From Pseudomonas plecoglossicida NBRC 103162 = DSM 15088 (lineage in GTDB: Bacteria > Pseudomonadota > Gammaproteobacteria > Pseudomonadales > Pseudomonadaceae), in contig NZ_BBIV01000010.1 in NCBI RefSeq assembly GCF_000730665.1, positions 124,001 to 188,000 on the forward strand: a DNA stretch of 64,000 bases. Reading direction: 5' to 3'. The translations under genes were made by a program, and so were the position numbers. Below are positions 41,032 through 50,503 of the stretch, piece by piece. The notes beneath the pieces were generated by a model. It was not told the origin of the DNA and searched no databases. It saw nothing but the letters and a program-made list of their open reading frames with translations. Each line of letters opens with the position of its first letter. Position 1 is the stretch's first letter.

Positions 41032-42207
41032 ATGCCATCCGCCATTTCCACTGACGTGCTGATCGTCGGCGCCGGGGTCGCAGGCCTTTGGCTCAATGCC
41101 CGGCTGCGTCGCCTGGGCTATTCCACCGTGCTGGTGGAACGCGCCAGCCTCGGCGGCGAGCAGACCATCAAGTCCCAGGGCATCATCCACGGTGGTACCA
41201 AGTACGCCCTGCACGGCGCGCTGACCGGCGCCTCGGAGGCCATCGCCGACATGCCGCGCCGCTGGCGCGAAGCCATCGACGGCAGTGGCGAGCTGGACCT
41301 TACCCGCACCCGCCTGCTTTCCGACGCCCACTACCTGTGGTCGCCGGGCACGCTGGCCGGCAACCTCACCAGCTTCTTCGCCAGCAAGGCCGTACGCACC
41401 CGGGTCGAACAGGTCAAGGGTGAACAACTGCCGCCAGCCCTGCAGGACCGCGCCTTCAAGGGCAAGGTGTATCGCCTGTCCGAACTGGTCATCGACGTGC
41501 CCAGCCTGCTGGCCAACCTGGCGGAACTTGCCGGTGACAGCCTGCTGGCCGGCCAGCGCATCGAGCCCCTGCGAGAAGGCGACGAACTGCTCGGCCTGCG
41601 TGTCGACGACCGTGAAATCCGCGCCCAGCGCATCGTGCTGAGTGCAGGCGCCGGCACCGAGGAGCTGCTGCACGCCCTCGGCTTGCGCCAACCGGCCATG
41701 CAAACCCGTCCCCTGCACATGGTCATGGCCAAGGGCGCCAACCTGAAACCGCTCTACGCGCACTGTCTGGGCGGCGGGCCGAAGCCGCGGGTCACGGTCA
41801 CCACCCACCCGGCCGCGGACGGTCAATGGGTGTGGTACCTGGGCGGCGATCTTGCCGAAGCCGACGGGGTGGCCCGCGAACCTGCGGCGCAGATTGCCGC
41901 CGCGCAAAAGGAAATCGCCCACCTGCTGCCATGGGTCGACCAGAGCCAGGTGCGCTGGGCCACCCTGCGTGTCGACCGTGCCGAGCCCGCGCAGTCCGGC
42001 CTGGTGCGCCCGGACAACGCCTTCCTCGCCGATCAGCAACGCTTGCTGGTGGGCTGGCCGACCAAACTGGCCCTGGCACCGGACTTCAGCGACCGGGTCA
42101 TCAGCCACCTGGAGCGCGACGGCGTCCGCCCGCAGGCCCAGGCTGACCTGTCCGACCTGCCACGCCCGCCGCTGGGCGTCCCGGCCTGGGAGCAACTGCT
42201 GCCATGA
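41032..42207 (+). CDS. FAD-dependent oxidoreductase (DAO family)
   Basis: A 391-residue flavoprotein. The FAD dinucleotide motif is at the start (VLIVGAGVAGLWLNARLRRL); SQGIIHGGTKYAL and IVLSAGAGTEELL fit D-amino-acid oxidase/glycerol-3-phosphate dehydrogenase relatives. The substrate is unknown. A GAGGT ribosome site precedes the ATG. It overlaps the aldo/keto reductase gene by four bases, and the third gene follows closely, so the three likely form an operon. Confidence 0.85.
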   Translation: MPSAISTDVLIVGAGVAGLWLNARLRRLGYSTVLVERASLGGEQTIKSQGIIHGGTKYALHGALTGASEAIADMPRRWREAIDGSGELDLTRTRLLSDAHYLWSPGTLAGNLTSFFASKAVRTRVEQVKGEQLPPALQDRAFKGKVYRLSELVIDVPSLLANLAELAGDSLLAGQRIEPLREGDELLGLRVDDREIRAQRIVLSAGAGTEELLHALGLRQPAMQTRPLHMVMAKGANLKPLYAHCLGGGPKPRVTVTTHPAADGQWVWYLGGDLAEADGVAREPAAQIAAAQKEIAHLLPWVDQSQVRWATLRVDRAEPAQSGLVRPDNAFLADQQRLLVGWPTKLALAPDFSDRVISHLERDGVRPQAQADLSDLPRPPLGVPAWEQLLP

Positions 42208-43016
42208 CCCTGCCGACCCTGCACGACGTCCACCGCCCACTTGGCAGCACCGGCTTCAAGGTCTCCCCCCTGGGCCTGGGTACCGTCAAGCTCGGCCGCG
42301 ACCAGGGCGTGAAGTACCCTACCGGCTTCACCATTCCCGGCGACGACGAAGCCCGCCTGCTGCTGGCGCAGGCCCGTGAGCTCGGCATCAACCTGATCGA
42401 CACCGCGCCGGCCTATGGCCGCAGCGAGGAACGCCTGGGCCCGCTGCTGCGGGGCCAGCGCGACGAATGGGTGATCGTCAGCAAGGTCGGCGAGGAGTTC
42501 GAGGACGGCCTGTCGCACTTCGACTTCAGCGCCGCACATACCCGCCGCTCCGTCGAGCGCAGCTTGCAACGGCTGGAAACCGACCGTATCGAACTGGTGT
42601 TGGTGCATTCCGATGGCAACGACCTGGCGATCCTCGAGCAGCAAGAGGTCTACCAGACCCTCGCCGCGCTCAAGCAGGAAGGCAAGATCCTTGGCTACGG
42701 CCTGTCCGGCAAGACCGTGGCCGGTGGCCTGAAGGCTCTGGAGCAGGGCGATTGCGCCATGGTCACCTATAACCTCAACGAGCAGGCGGAACGCCCGGTG
42801 CTGGACTACGCTGCCGAACACGGCAAGGCGATTCTGGTGAAGAAGGCCCTGGCCAGCGGGCATATCTGCCTGGCGCCAGGGGTCGATCCGGTTCAGGCCA
42901 GCTTCGAGCTGCTGTTCTCACACCCGGGCGTGAGCAGTGCTATCGTCGGCACCATCAATCCGTTGCATCTGGCCCACAACGTGGCCACCGTCGCCCGTAT
43001 CCTGGGCCAGCATTGA
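42204..43016 (+). CDS. Aldo/keto reductase
   Basis: A 270-residue (alpha/beta)8 NADPH-dependent reductase. Catalytic tetrad residues are visible: Asp and Tyr in LIDTAPAYGRSEERLG, Lys in VIVSKVG, and His in LVLVHSDGND. The C-terminal part has SSAIVGTINPLHLAHN for cofactor binding. Its substrate is unknown. Overlap with the FAD oxidoreductase suggests they act on the same pathway, for example successive redox steps on one alcohol or carbonyl. Confidence 0.9.
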   Translation: MTLPTLHDVHRPLGSTGFKVSPLGLGTVKLGRDQGVKYPTGFTIPGDDEARLLLAQARELGINLIDTAPAYGRSEERLGPLLRGQRDEWVIVSKVGEEFEDGLSHFDFSAAHTRRSVERSLQRLETDRIELVLVHSDGNDLAILEQQEVYQTLAALKQEGKILGYGLSGKTVAGGLKALEQGDCAMVTYNLNEQAERPVLDYAAEHGKAILVKKALASGHICLAPGVDPVQASFELLFSHPGVSSAIVGTINPLHLAHNVATVARILGQH

Positions 43017-43068
43017 GTTGTCCCCACCCCTAGGGCCAGGCGACTGGACCGACGCAAGGAGGAGCCTC

Positions 43069-44037
43069 GTGCCGCGTACGCTGATCCGCAAGAACCCGAG
43101 CAACTTCAAGACACTGCCACTGCATGTCGAAGCCACCGCCGAAGGCCTGGTCTACCAGAGCATCGGCATGCCGTTGAACTTTGCCCAGACCCAACAGCGG
43201 CGACGGGCGATCCAGTTGCCCGACAACCAGCGCTTCGTGGTGGAACTGGCCAACCTGGGTGTTTCGGTGCGCTTGACCTTGCACTGGCAGCAGCGCGACT
43301 ACTGGGTGCTGGTGCGGCAACGTCGCCAGGACCGCGGCGACGTGGTGCTCAAGCTGATTTCTGGCTACGTGCCCGCCCAGGAGCTCAACCTACCGCTGCA
43401 TACCGCCGTTCAGGAAGTGGCCGAGGAATGCCTGCTGGAAACCCCGGAAGGCTGGCTGGGCGGGCGTTTCAACGACACCTGGCTGCCAGCCCCCTATGCG
43501 GCGGCCCTGCATTACCGGGAGGCATTGCCAGTCGTGCTGACGCCGCAATCGGGGGCTGCACGGCCCGTGCATTGCGGCAACCTGATGCTGCTGGAGCGGC
43601 CACGGGCCTACGTGCACCTGCCCACTGCCTCGTTGCAGCTGATCTACGACATGCGCCTGCAAGTGCCCAGGGAAGCGAAGAAGCTGAGCCTGTTCCACGT
43701 CGATGAACGCCTTGAGGGCGGTCAACTGGTGGCCCGCCTCAACCGCAAGCGACCCGACCTGTACCTGATGCCACTGCAGGACGGTCAGCCTTTGGCGGAG
43801 CTGTATACGCTGAAGAAAGACGAGCTGGTGCCGGCGAGCACCCGCGGGCTGTACCTGGCCGAGAGTTTTGCCCGGCAGAGCGGCTGGGTGGTTTCGCAAG
43901 AGCGCATTCGCTGGAAGGACTGGGTGAAGCAGCAGGGGCTGGTGGAGCGCAAGGCGGAGCCGGGTTCGCACCTGCAGCGCTTTGGTGACAAGGCGCGGGC
44001 GTTGCTGGAGCGGGCGCGCACCTCACTTCACAAGTGA
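43069..44037 (+). CDS. Nudix-like protein of unknown function
   Basis: A 322-residue soluble protein starting at GTG with an excellent AAGGAGGAG site. Residues 99-122 resemble a worn Nudix box: G99-x5-E105, then QEVAEECL (115-122), but with nine instead of seven residues between, Gln for Arg and Cys for Gly. A beta-rich region before it (VVELANLGVSVRLTLHW...WVLVRQRR) fits a Nudix fold. The final 110 residues are basic. Relatives are often labelled metal ABC transporter ATPase, but I see no Walker A or LSGGQ motif, so that label looks wrong. It is last in the three-gene operon. Confidence 0.6.
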   Translation: MPRTLIRKNPSNFKTLPLHVEATAEGLVYQSIGMPLNFAQTQQRRRAIQLPDNQRFVVELANLGVSVRLTLHWQQRDYWVLVRQRRQDRGDVVLKLISGYVPAQELNLPLHTAVQEVAEECLLETPEGWLGGRFNDTWLPAPYAAALHYREALPVVLTPQSGAARPVHCGNLMLLERPRAYVHLPTASLQLIYDMRLQVPREAKKLSLFHVDERLEGGQLVARLNRKRPDLYLMPLQDGQPLAELYTLKKDELVPASTRGLYLAESFARQSGWVVSQERIRWKDWVKQQGLVERKAEPGSHLQRFGDKARALLERARTSLHK

Positions 44038-44041
44038 ACCG

Positions 44042-44101
44042 TCGGGGCTGCTGCGCAGCCCAATCGCCGGCGAGCCGGCGATGGGCCGCAAAGCGGCCCC
44101 A
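44042..44101. repeat. REP element, family A, between the Nudix-like gene and hldE
   Basis: The palindrome ATCGCCGGCGAGCCGGCGAT is flanked by GGGCTGCTGCGCAGCCC and GGGCCGCAAAGCGGCCCC hairpins. It lies between converging genes and is probably their shared stop. Confidence 0.82.
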
Positions 44102-44107
44102 TGCACA

Positions 44108-45529
44108 TCAGTTCTTGCGGATCTTCTCGACAATCGCCGTGGTCGAGCTGTTCTCGACCAGACCCAGCACCTTCACCGTACCGCCGTAGGCGCGGACGAT
44201 ATCGGCACCCACCACCTGGTCGATGCCATAGTCGCCACCCTTGACCAGTACATCCGGCTTGACCTGGCTCAGCAGGTTCTCCGGGGTACCTTCCGGGAAG
44301 CTGATCACCCAGTCCACCGCACCCAGGCCAGCCAGCACGGCCATGCGCCGGTCGACACTGTTGATCGGCCGGCCCGGGCCTTTCAGGCGGCTGACCGAGG
44401 CATCGTCGTTGACCGCGACGATCAACCGATCGCCTTGTGCACGCGCCTGCTCCAGGTAAGTCACGTGCCCGGCATGCAGGATGTCGAAGCAGCCGTTGGT
44501 GAACACGATCTTCTCGTTGTGCGCACGGGCGTCATCAATGGCCAGCAGCAGTTGCTCCAGCCCCAGCACGCCACGCTCGGAACCTTCTTCGCGCTGGATT
44601 GCGCGGCGCAGCTCAGGTGCACTGATGGCCGCCGTACCCAGCTTGCCGACCACGATACCCGCAGCCAGGTTGGCCAGGGCAACCGCGTGTGGCAGGTCTT
44701 CACCGGCGGCGATGGCGGCCGCCAAGGTGGAGATGACGGTATCGCCGGCACCGGTCACATCGAACACTTCGCGGGCGCGGGCCGGCAGGTGCAGCGCCGG
44801 CTGACCGCTGCGCAGCAGGGTCATGCCATGTTCGCCACGGGTCACCAGCAGCGCCCCCAGGTCCAGGTCCTGCAGCAGTTGCAGGCCCTTGGCCACCAGC
44901 TCGGCTTCATCGGCGCAGCGGCCGACGATGGTTTCGAACTCGCTGAGGTTCGGGGTGATCAGGCTGGCGCCACGGTAGATGGAGAAATCCTTGCCCTTGG
45001 GGTCGGCCAGCACCGGGATGCCCTTGGCACGCGCCGCCTCGATCAGGCTCTGGTGATTTCTCAGTGCGCCCTTGCCGTAGTCAGACAGGACCAGCACCTT
45101 GACGCCTTCGAGCAGGCTGTCGACTTCCGCGCCAAGCGACAGCGGGTCGGTGGCGAACGGCTCTTCGAAATCGATGCGCAGCAGTTGCTGGTGACGGCTC
45201 ATGACCCGCAGCTTGACGATGGTCGGCTGATGAGCGATGCGCTGGAACACCGAACGCACGCCGGCAGCCTGCAGGCTGTTGGCGAGGCTGTCGGCGGCCT
45301 CGTCCTGGCCGGTAACGCCGATCAGCGAGGCCGGTGCGCCCAGCGCGGCGATGTTCAAGGCAACGTTGGCCGCGCCGCCTGGGCGATCCTCGATCTGATC
45401 GACCTTGACCACCGGCACTGGCGCTTCCGGCGAGATACGCGAAGTACCGCCATGCCAGTAGCGGTCGAGCATGACATCGCCGACCACCAGTACCGGGGCT
45501 TGATCGAAACGCGGCATGGACAACTTCAT
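44108..45529 (-). CDS. hldE: Bifunctional heptose kinase/adenylyltransferase HldE
   Basis: A 473-residue two-domain enzyme for ADP-heptose, the LPS inner-core precursor. The N-terminal ribokinase domain (1-~320) phosphorylates heptose 7-phosphate; motifs are [16 protein letters not shown] and [14 protein letters not shown]. The C-terminal nucleotidyltransferase has [13 protein letters not shown]. The start is [10 protein letters not shown]; the open frame runs 15 codons further. It follows msbA, separated by 130 bp with a terminator. Confidence 0.97.
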   Translation of the reverse strand: MKLSMPRFDQAPVLVVGDVMLDRYWHGGTSRISPEAPVPVVKVDQIEDRPGGAANVALNIAALGAPASLIGVTGQDEAADSLANSLQAAGVRSVFQRIAHQPTIVKLRVMSRHQQLLRIDFEEPFATDPLSLGAEVDSLLEGVKVLVLSDYGKGALRNHQSLIEAARAKGIPVLADPKGKDFSIYRGASLITPNLSEFETIVGRCADEAELVAKGLQLLQDLDLGALLVTRGEHGMTLLRSGQPALHLPARAREVFDVTGAGDTVISTLAAAIAAGEDLPHAVALANLAAGIVVGKLGTAAISAPELRRAIQREEGSERGVLGLEQLLLAIDDARAHNEKIVFTNGCFDILHAGHVTYLEQARAQGDRLIVAVNDDASVSRLKGPGRPINSVDRRMAVLAGLGAVDWVISFPEGTPENLLSQVKPDVLVKGGDYGIDQVVGADIVRAYGGTVKVLGLVENSSTTAIVEKIRKN

Positions 45530-45624
45530 GGGCAACCCATATGAAAATAATGAACAGGGGCAGGATATTAGCACAGGGTAGACGACGGCTTTATGGCCAG
45601 ATCAAGCCCTGAAACATTCCAATG

Positions 45625-45650
45625 AAAATCGGGGCCGTATGGCCCCGATC
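45625..45650 (-). terminator. Terminator after msbA
   Basis: On the minus strand ATCGGGGCC-ATAC-GGCCCCGAT is followed by TTTT. It starts about 10 bases past the msbA stop. The T run is short, so termination may be partial into hldE. Confidence 0.7.
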
Positions 45651-45659
45651 AGGGAGGAC

Positions 45660-47471
45660 TCAGGTGATATCGGCCTTGGCCGGCTCATCCAGGCCCATGG
45701 CATGCAGGCGGGCATAATGGCCATTGGCTGCCAGGAGCTCGACATGGGTGCCGCGCTCCACCAGGCGGCCCTGGTCCATGACCAGAATCTGGTCAGCCTT
45801 CTCGATGGTCGACAGGCGGTGAGCGATCACCAATGTGGTACGGCCTTGCATGACGTGGTCAAGGGCAGCCTGGATGTGGCGCTCGGACTCGGTATCCAGG
45901 GCCGAAGTCGCCTCGTCGAGAATCAGCAGAGGCGCGTTCTTCAGCAATGCCCGGGCGATCGCCAGGCGCTGGCGCTGGCCACCGGAAAGCAGTACGCCGT
46001 TCTCGCCGACTTCGGTATCGAAGCCCTTGGGCAGCTTGTCGACGAACTCCTTGGCATAGGCATCGGCCGCCGCCGCTTCGATGTCCGCACGCGGCGCGCC
46101 GGCCAGGTCGCCATAGGCGATGTTGTTGGCCACCGTGTCGTTGAACAGGGTGACATGCTGGGTCACCTGCGACACGTGCTTGCGCAGGTTGCGCAGGCGA
46201 TAGTCTTCGATCTCCACGCCATCGAGCAGGATCTGCCCTTTGTTGTGGTGGTAGAAGCGTGGGATCAACGCCGCCAGGGTCGACTTGCCGCTACCGGAGC
46301 GCCCGACCAGGGCGATCATCTGCCCCGGCTCGGCGGTGAAGCTGATATCGCTCAGCACTTCGCGCTCGGTGTTCGGGTAGGTGAAGCTCAGGTTGCGCAC
46401 TTCCAGACGCCCCTGCACGCGGTCTTTCTCGACCGTGCCGGTATCGACCTCGGGTTGCTCGTCCAGTTGCTCGAAGATGCTCTCGGCACCGGCCAGGCCC
46501 TTCTGGATGGTCGAGCTGACTTCCGAAAGCTGGCGAATCGGCTTGGGCAGCAGGCCCGCCGCAGTGATGTAGGCCACCAGGTCGCCGGCCGTGGATTCAC
46601 CGCGCAGGAACAGCACCAGGAACATCAGCGCCGCCATGGCGGAGTAGATCACCAGCTGCAGCATCGGCGTGTACAGCGAGCCGGTCTTGGTCATGCGCAG
46701 CTGCTTGTCGGTGTTACTCTGGCTGGCGCGACTGAAGCGCTGCTCCTCGTAGGCCTCGCCGCCGAAGCTGCGGACCACGCGGTAACCCTGGATGGTCTCG
46801 GACGCGACATGGGTGACATCGCCCATGGCGACCTGGATCTTCTTGCTCTGCTTGCGGAATTTCTTGCTGGCGACGCTGACCATCACCGCGATCACCGGCA
46901 GGATGGCGACCATCACCAACGTCAGGTGCCAGTTCATCCACAGCAGGTAGGCAAACAGGAACACCACTGTCAGGCCTTCGCGGATGACCACCTTGATCGC
47001 GTCGGTCGCGGCGCCGGTGACCATGGTCACGTTGAAGGTGATGCGCGAGATCAGGTGCCCGGAGTTGTGGTTGTCGAAGTAGCGGTTGGGCAGGACCAGC
47101 AGCTTGTTGAACAACTCGACGCGCAGGTCGTGCACCAGGCACAAGGAGACCTTGGCCAGAAAGTAGTTCCCCAGGAACGACCCCAGCCCCTGCCAGGCGG
47201 CGATCAGGATGATCAGCAGCGGCACCGCCTGCAGCAGTTGCAGGTCGCGCAAGTACGGCACGTGGGGGAACAGCACCGCCTCGGGGTTGCTCAGGCCATC
47301 GACGAAATACTTGAGGATCCCGGCCAGCATCGGCTGGGTCGAGGCAAAGATCACGAAACCGACGATGCTCAGCAGGAAAATGCCGACATAGGGTTTCACG
47401 TAGCTCAGCAGCCGGAAGTAGATCTTCAGGCTGGAGGTGTGCTCCGCCGGTAGCGGTGTTTCGGCCATCAT
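45660..47471 (-). CDS. msbA: Lipid A-core flippase MsbA
   Basis: A 603-residue half-size ABC exporter flipping lipid A-core across the inner membrane. Six N-terminal membrane helices precede the nucleotide-binding domain with GRSGSGKST, LSGGQRQRLAIARALL, LDEATSALD and IAHRLSTIE. Two ATGs lie side by side at the start; the second may be used. It follows the O-antigen ligase-like gene by 12 bp, so the two are likely co-transcribed. Confidence 0.96.
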   Translation of the reverse strand: MMAETPLPAEHTSSLKIYFRLLSYVKPYVGIFLLSIVGFVIFASTQPMLAGILKYFVDGLSNPEAVLFPHVPYLRDLQLLQAVPLLIILIAAWQGLGSFLGNYFLAKVSLCLVHDLRVELFNKLLVLPNRYFDNHNSGHLISRITFNVTMVTGAATDAIKVVIREGLTVVFLFAYLLWMNWHLTLVMVAILPVIAVMVSVASKKFRKQSKKIQVAMGDVTHVASETIQGYRVVRSFGGEAYEEQRFSRASQSNTDKQLRMTKTGSLYTPMLQLVIYSAMAALMFLVLFLRGESTAGDLVAYITAAGLLPKPIRQLSEVSSTIQKGLAGAESIFEQLDEQPEVDTGTVEKDRVQGRLEVRNLSFTYPNTEREVLSDISFTAEPGQMIALVGRSGSGKSTLAALIPRFYHHNKGQILLDGVEIEDYRLRNLRKHVSQVTQHVTLFNDTVANNIAYGDLAGAPRADIEAAAADAYAKEFVDKLPKGFDTEVGENGVLLSGGQRQRLAIARALLKNAPLLILDEATSALDTESERHIQAALDHVMQGRTTLVIAHRLSTIEKADQILVMDQGRLVERGTHVELLAANGHYARLHAMGLDEPAKADIT

Positions 47472-47483
47472 CGAGCTCGCTGT

Positions 47484-48659
47484 TCAGGTTGAACCGGAAA
47501 TTTTACCACAGGCGTCATTTTCGGCACGCCCCCATGGCAACAACATGGCCAGACCGACCGTCAGCCAGCTGACGAACCACTCGGCACGCGGGGTCGCGGT
47601 CAGGCTGGCGGCGTCGAACTGCATGGCCATGGTGGAGTAGAGCCACAGCCCAAGCAGGATCTTGCCAAGCACGGTACGCCGGGCACGGACGATTTCGCCC
47701 AGGGTGAACAGCCAGGTCGCGACCCACAACAGCATGCCAGGCAGGCCAAGCTCCACCGCCACATGGGTGAACATGTTGTGCGAGTGGTCGAACAGCTTGC
47801 CCACCGCCTTTACGTCGTACTCAGCGCCCAAGCCCAGCCCAGTCCAGGGGTGCGTGCCAATCATCTGCAAGGCCGCCCGGAAGATTTCCGGTCGGTAAGA
47901 GGACCCACGCGAAGTGATCAGGTCAAAGGCCAGGTAAAAGGCCAGGCAGGTAACCATCACCGCCACTAGTGCAATCATCCGGCTGTGGCGGTCACGGAAC
48001 CAAAGCGGCGCGAGCAGCAGGGTCACCAATAGCGACACCACCGCACCGCGGCTCTGGCTGAGTATGACGAACGCGCCCAGGCAGGCCAGCGCCAGTACCC
48101 AGACGAGCTGGGCAGGACGCTGGTGAGGCAATTGGTAGAGCAGCAACAGTAATGCCGCGCCAACGACATAGGCACCGAGAATCGGGTGGGAGATTTCACC
48201 CATGCCCTGCAGTCGACCAAGCAATGGATTACCTTGCAGGAAATAGAATTTGACGATCGAGATCAGCGCGGCAATGGCCAGCAAGCCGCCACCGATCTGC
48301 AACAAGTGGCGAATGCGCACAAGGCCCGCCTGAGCCAGCAACGGAAACGCCATTAGAAACACCAGGATATAGACCAGGCGTTTCACCTCGCGCCCGGGCT
48401 CGACCACAGTCGACCAGACAAGCGTTAGCCCCGACCACACCATCAATGACAGCAGCGCGCCCCACAGCGCCGGCTGACGGCGCAACGCTTCCATGTATAC
48501 CGCACGCGCCGACCATGCAAGGACCAGGGTTGGTAGCCACAAGAACAGGATCAGGCCTTGTTGATAAATCTTGTTGCTCGGCGCCAAGGCAATCGCCGCC
48601 ACGAACCAAACCAGACCCAACCCCAACCATGCCCGCGCCCAGCTTTTTTCGTACAACAT
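47484..48659 (-). CDS. O-antigen ligase-like membrane protein (Wzy_C family)
   Basis: A 391-residue polytopic protein with about 10-12 membrane helices and a large periplasmic loop. The Wzy_C signature occurs in that loop: SQSRGAVVSLL, then RPEIFRAALQMIGTHPWTGLGLG and DHSHNMFTHVAVELGLPG. This matches WaaL-type ligases, which join O-antigen to lipid A-core, or Wzy polymerases. Position in the core cluster favours a ligase. GGGGGAA precedes the ATG. It diverges from the WaaP-like gene. Confidence 0.8.
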   Translation of the reverse strand: MLYEKSWARAWLGLGLVWFVAAIALAPSNKIYQQGLILFLWLPTLVLAWSARAVYMEALRRQPALWGALLSLMVWSGLTLVWSTVVEPGREVKRLVYILVFLMAFPLLAQAGLVRIRHLLQIGGGLLAIAALISIVKFYFLQGNPLLGRLQGMGEISHPILGAYVVGAALLLLLYQLPHQRPAQLVWVLALACLGAFVILSQSRGAVVSLLVTLLLAPLWFRDRHSRMIALVAVMVTCLAFYLAFDLITSRGSSYRPEIFRAALQMIGTHPWTGLGLGAEYDVKAVGKLFDHSHNMFTHVAVELGLPGMLLWVATWLFTLGEIVRARRTVLGKILLGLWLYSTMAMQFDAASLTATPRAEWFVSWLTVGLAMLLPWGRAENDACGKISGST

Positions 48660-48757
48660 CCATTCCCCCAGTCAATCAAAGACACCGTCATGGTGCTACC
48701 GCATTATTTTCGGCATTATTGCGGTCATTTTGCTCGCCAGACGACAAGGCTCAATTC

Positions 48758-49363
48758 ATGCAATGCTCCCGGCTCAACCAGGTCGACTTCGATCAGCTGA
48801 CACGTGGTGCCCAGGTTCTAGAGGCAGACAGCCATGGCGCCAAAGTCTACCTCCTTGGCGATGGTAATTTCCTCAAGGTTTTTCGTCGCAAGCGACTGAT
48901 TTCATCTGCGCTGATACGCCCTTACTCCCAGCGCTTCGTCGACAATGCGGCGCGGCTTGCGCAATTGGGCATCCCTACGCTGGAGGTGATCAGCCAGCAC
49001 AAGCTCGACCTGCCAGGCCGTACCGCCGTGCTCTACCGCCCGCTTCCAGGGCGCACGCTGCTGCAGATGTCTCGCGATGCCGGGTTCAGTTGGGCCACCT
49101 ACCTGCCCCGCCTGGTCGAACTGATTCGCCAGTTGCACCGTAGCGGCATCTATTTCCGCTCGCTGCACCTGGGCAATGTGGTGGTAACACCTGACGAGCA
49201 ACTGGGTCTGATCGACGTCGCGGACATGCGTTTCCTGCGCCCGCCCCTCTCTGCCCGCATGATTCGGCGAAATGTCCAGCACATGGTGCGTTACATCGAA
49301 CGGGAGAAGCTTGGCGACCGCTTCCCCCTCGCCGACTTCGAGGCGGCCCTGCTGACGCGCTGA
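48758..49363 (+). CDS. WaaP-like kinase-fold protein, probably inactive
   Basis: A 201-residue protein with a protein-kinase-like fold of the LPS kinase (Kdo/WaaP) type. The lysine of strand 3 is present (NFLKVFRRKR, K40), and the metal Asp of the DFG position is D153 (LIDVADM), with N140 of the catalytic loop. But the HRD Asp position is Ser135 (FRSLHLGN), so phosphotransfer is doubtful. Relatives in P. putida are sometimes named toluene tolerance protein. I start at the ATG with AAGG upstream; the long upstream frame is a shadow of the ligase. It converges with the glycosyltransferase that follows (3-bp gap). Confidence 0.75.
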   Translation: MQCSRLNQVDFDQLTRGAQVLEADSHGAKVYLLGDGNFLKVFRRKRLISSALIRPYSQRFVDNAARLAQLGIPTLEVISQHKLDLPGRTAVLYRPLPGRTLLQMSRDAGFSWATYLPRLVELIRQLHRSGIYFRSLHLGNVVVTPDEQLGLIDVADMRFLRPPLSARMIRRNVQHMVRYIEREKLGDRFPLADFEAALLTR

Positions 49364-49366
49364 GCC

Positions 49367-50458
49367 TCAGCCGCGCAGCAGGCTCGCCGAACCATCCTGA
49401 AACGCCCGCCAGGCTGCCTCCGGTGCCAGCGCCTCGCGCTGACGGGCAGCCAGGGTCGCCGCTTCGCAGGCATCGCAACGCGCGATCGCTTCGGCCCAGG
49501 CTTCCAGGTCGGCAACCGGCAGATAGCAACCAGCCCCTTCGAGCTGCTCGTGGAACACCGGCAGATCACTGCAGATCACCGGCACGTCAGCCATCACTGC
49601 CTCCTGCACCACCAGGCCCAGCCCCTCGGCGCGCGATGGCACCAGCAACCAGTCGAATGCACAGTACAGCTGCCGCAGGTCATCGCGGTAACCGCACAAG
49701 TGCACGCGATCGGTCAGCCCCAGTGCGCCGACACGTGCCTGCAGGCCAGCGCGCATCGGGCCGTCGCCGATGATCGCCAGGTGCATGTGCGGATGCCGAC
49801 CAGAACCTTTGGCGAACGCCTCGATCAAGATCTCGAACCCTTTGCTCTCCACCAACCGACCGACGGCGCCAAGCACCTGCCGGCAGGTTTGCGGCAGGCC
49901 CAGCGACTGTCGCGCCTGCTCGCGGCTCATCAAGGAGCGACGGAAGGCTTCAGGCTCGAGGGCGATACGCAGTGCCTGAACCGGCCGACCGAGATCGTGC
50001 TCCAGCGCCTGGGCAAGCGTCTGCGAAACCGCGGCAATGCTCAGGCGTTCGGCGGGCAATGCGCTCAACAGGCGAATGTCGCTGGCATGCAGGCGGGTCC
50101 GGCCATGGAACAACACCTTTGCCCGCACGTCAGGAATCTGCTGCAGCAATGGCAGGACCAGGCGGGCAACGCCGACACCGTCCAGCAGCAGCACATCGAC
50201 ATCGGCTTCGGCCAGCGCCTTGCGCAGGCGCAGGCGCAGCCAGGGCCGCAACAGGCGCCAAAGATGACGCCCTTTCAGCACCCGCTGCGGCATGTGCCAT
50301 TCACGCGTGGAGCCCAACCCGCAGCTCAGGCCACTGCCCAGCAGCAGCCAGTTGCTGATGCAGGCATCGGCGCCGGCATGCGACAACACCTGCCGGTGAA
50401 CCTGGTGAATGGACATATACGGCGAACCGCCCGCCCACATCATGTTGACGATGTTCAT
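49367..50458 (-). CDS. GT4-family glycosyltransferase
   Basis: A 363-residue GT-B glycosyltransferase. The C-terminal domain has the group-1 signature: LGAVGRLVESKGFEILIEAF, IIGDGPMRAGLQARV, CGYRDDLRQLYCAFDWLLVPSRAEGLGLVVQEAV with the EGLGLVVQE nucleotide-sugar motif. It likely adds a hexose to the LPS outer core or another surface glycan. The acceptor is unknown. It is 45 bp after the GT2-type gene in the same direction. Confidence 0.85.
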   Translation of the reverse strand: MNIVNMMWAGGSPYMSIHQVHRQVLSHAGADACISNWLLLGSGLSCGLGSTREWHMPQRVLKGRHLWRLLRPWLRLRLRKALAEADVDVLLLDGVGVARLVLPLLQQIPDVRAKVLFHGRTRLHASDIRLLSALPAERLSIAAVSQTLAQALEHDLGRPVQALRIALEPEAFRRSLMSREQARQSLGLPQTCRQVLGAVGRLVESKGFEILIEAFAKGSGRHPHMHLAIIGDGPMRAGLQARVGALGLTDRVHLCGYRDDLRQLYCAFDWLLVPSRAEGLGLVVQEAVMADVPVICSDLPVFHEQLEGAGCYLPVADLEAWAEAIARCDACEAATLAARQREALAPEAAWRAFQDGSASLLRG

Positions 50459-50503
50459 GGGGTTAGTGCCCCTCTCCCGCTCACGCCAGGTGGGACATCG
50501 AAG

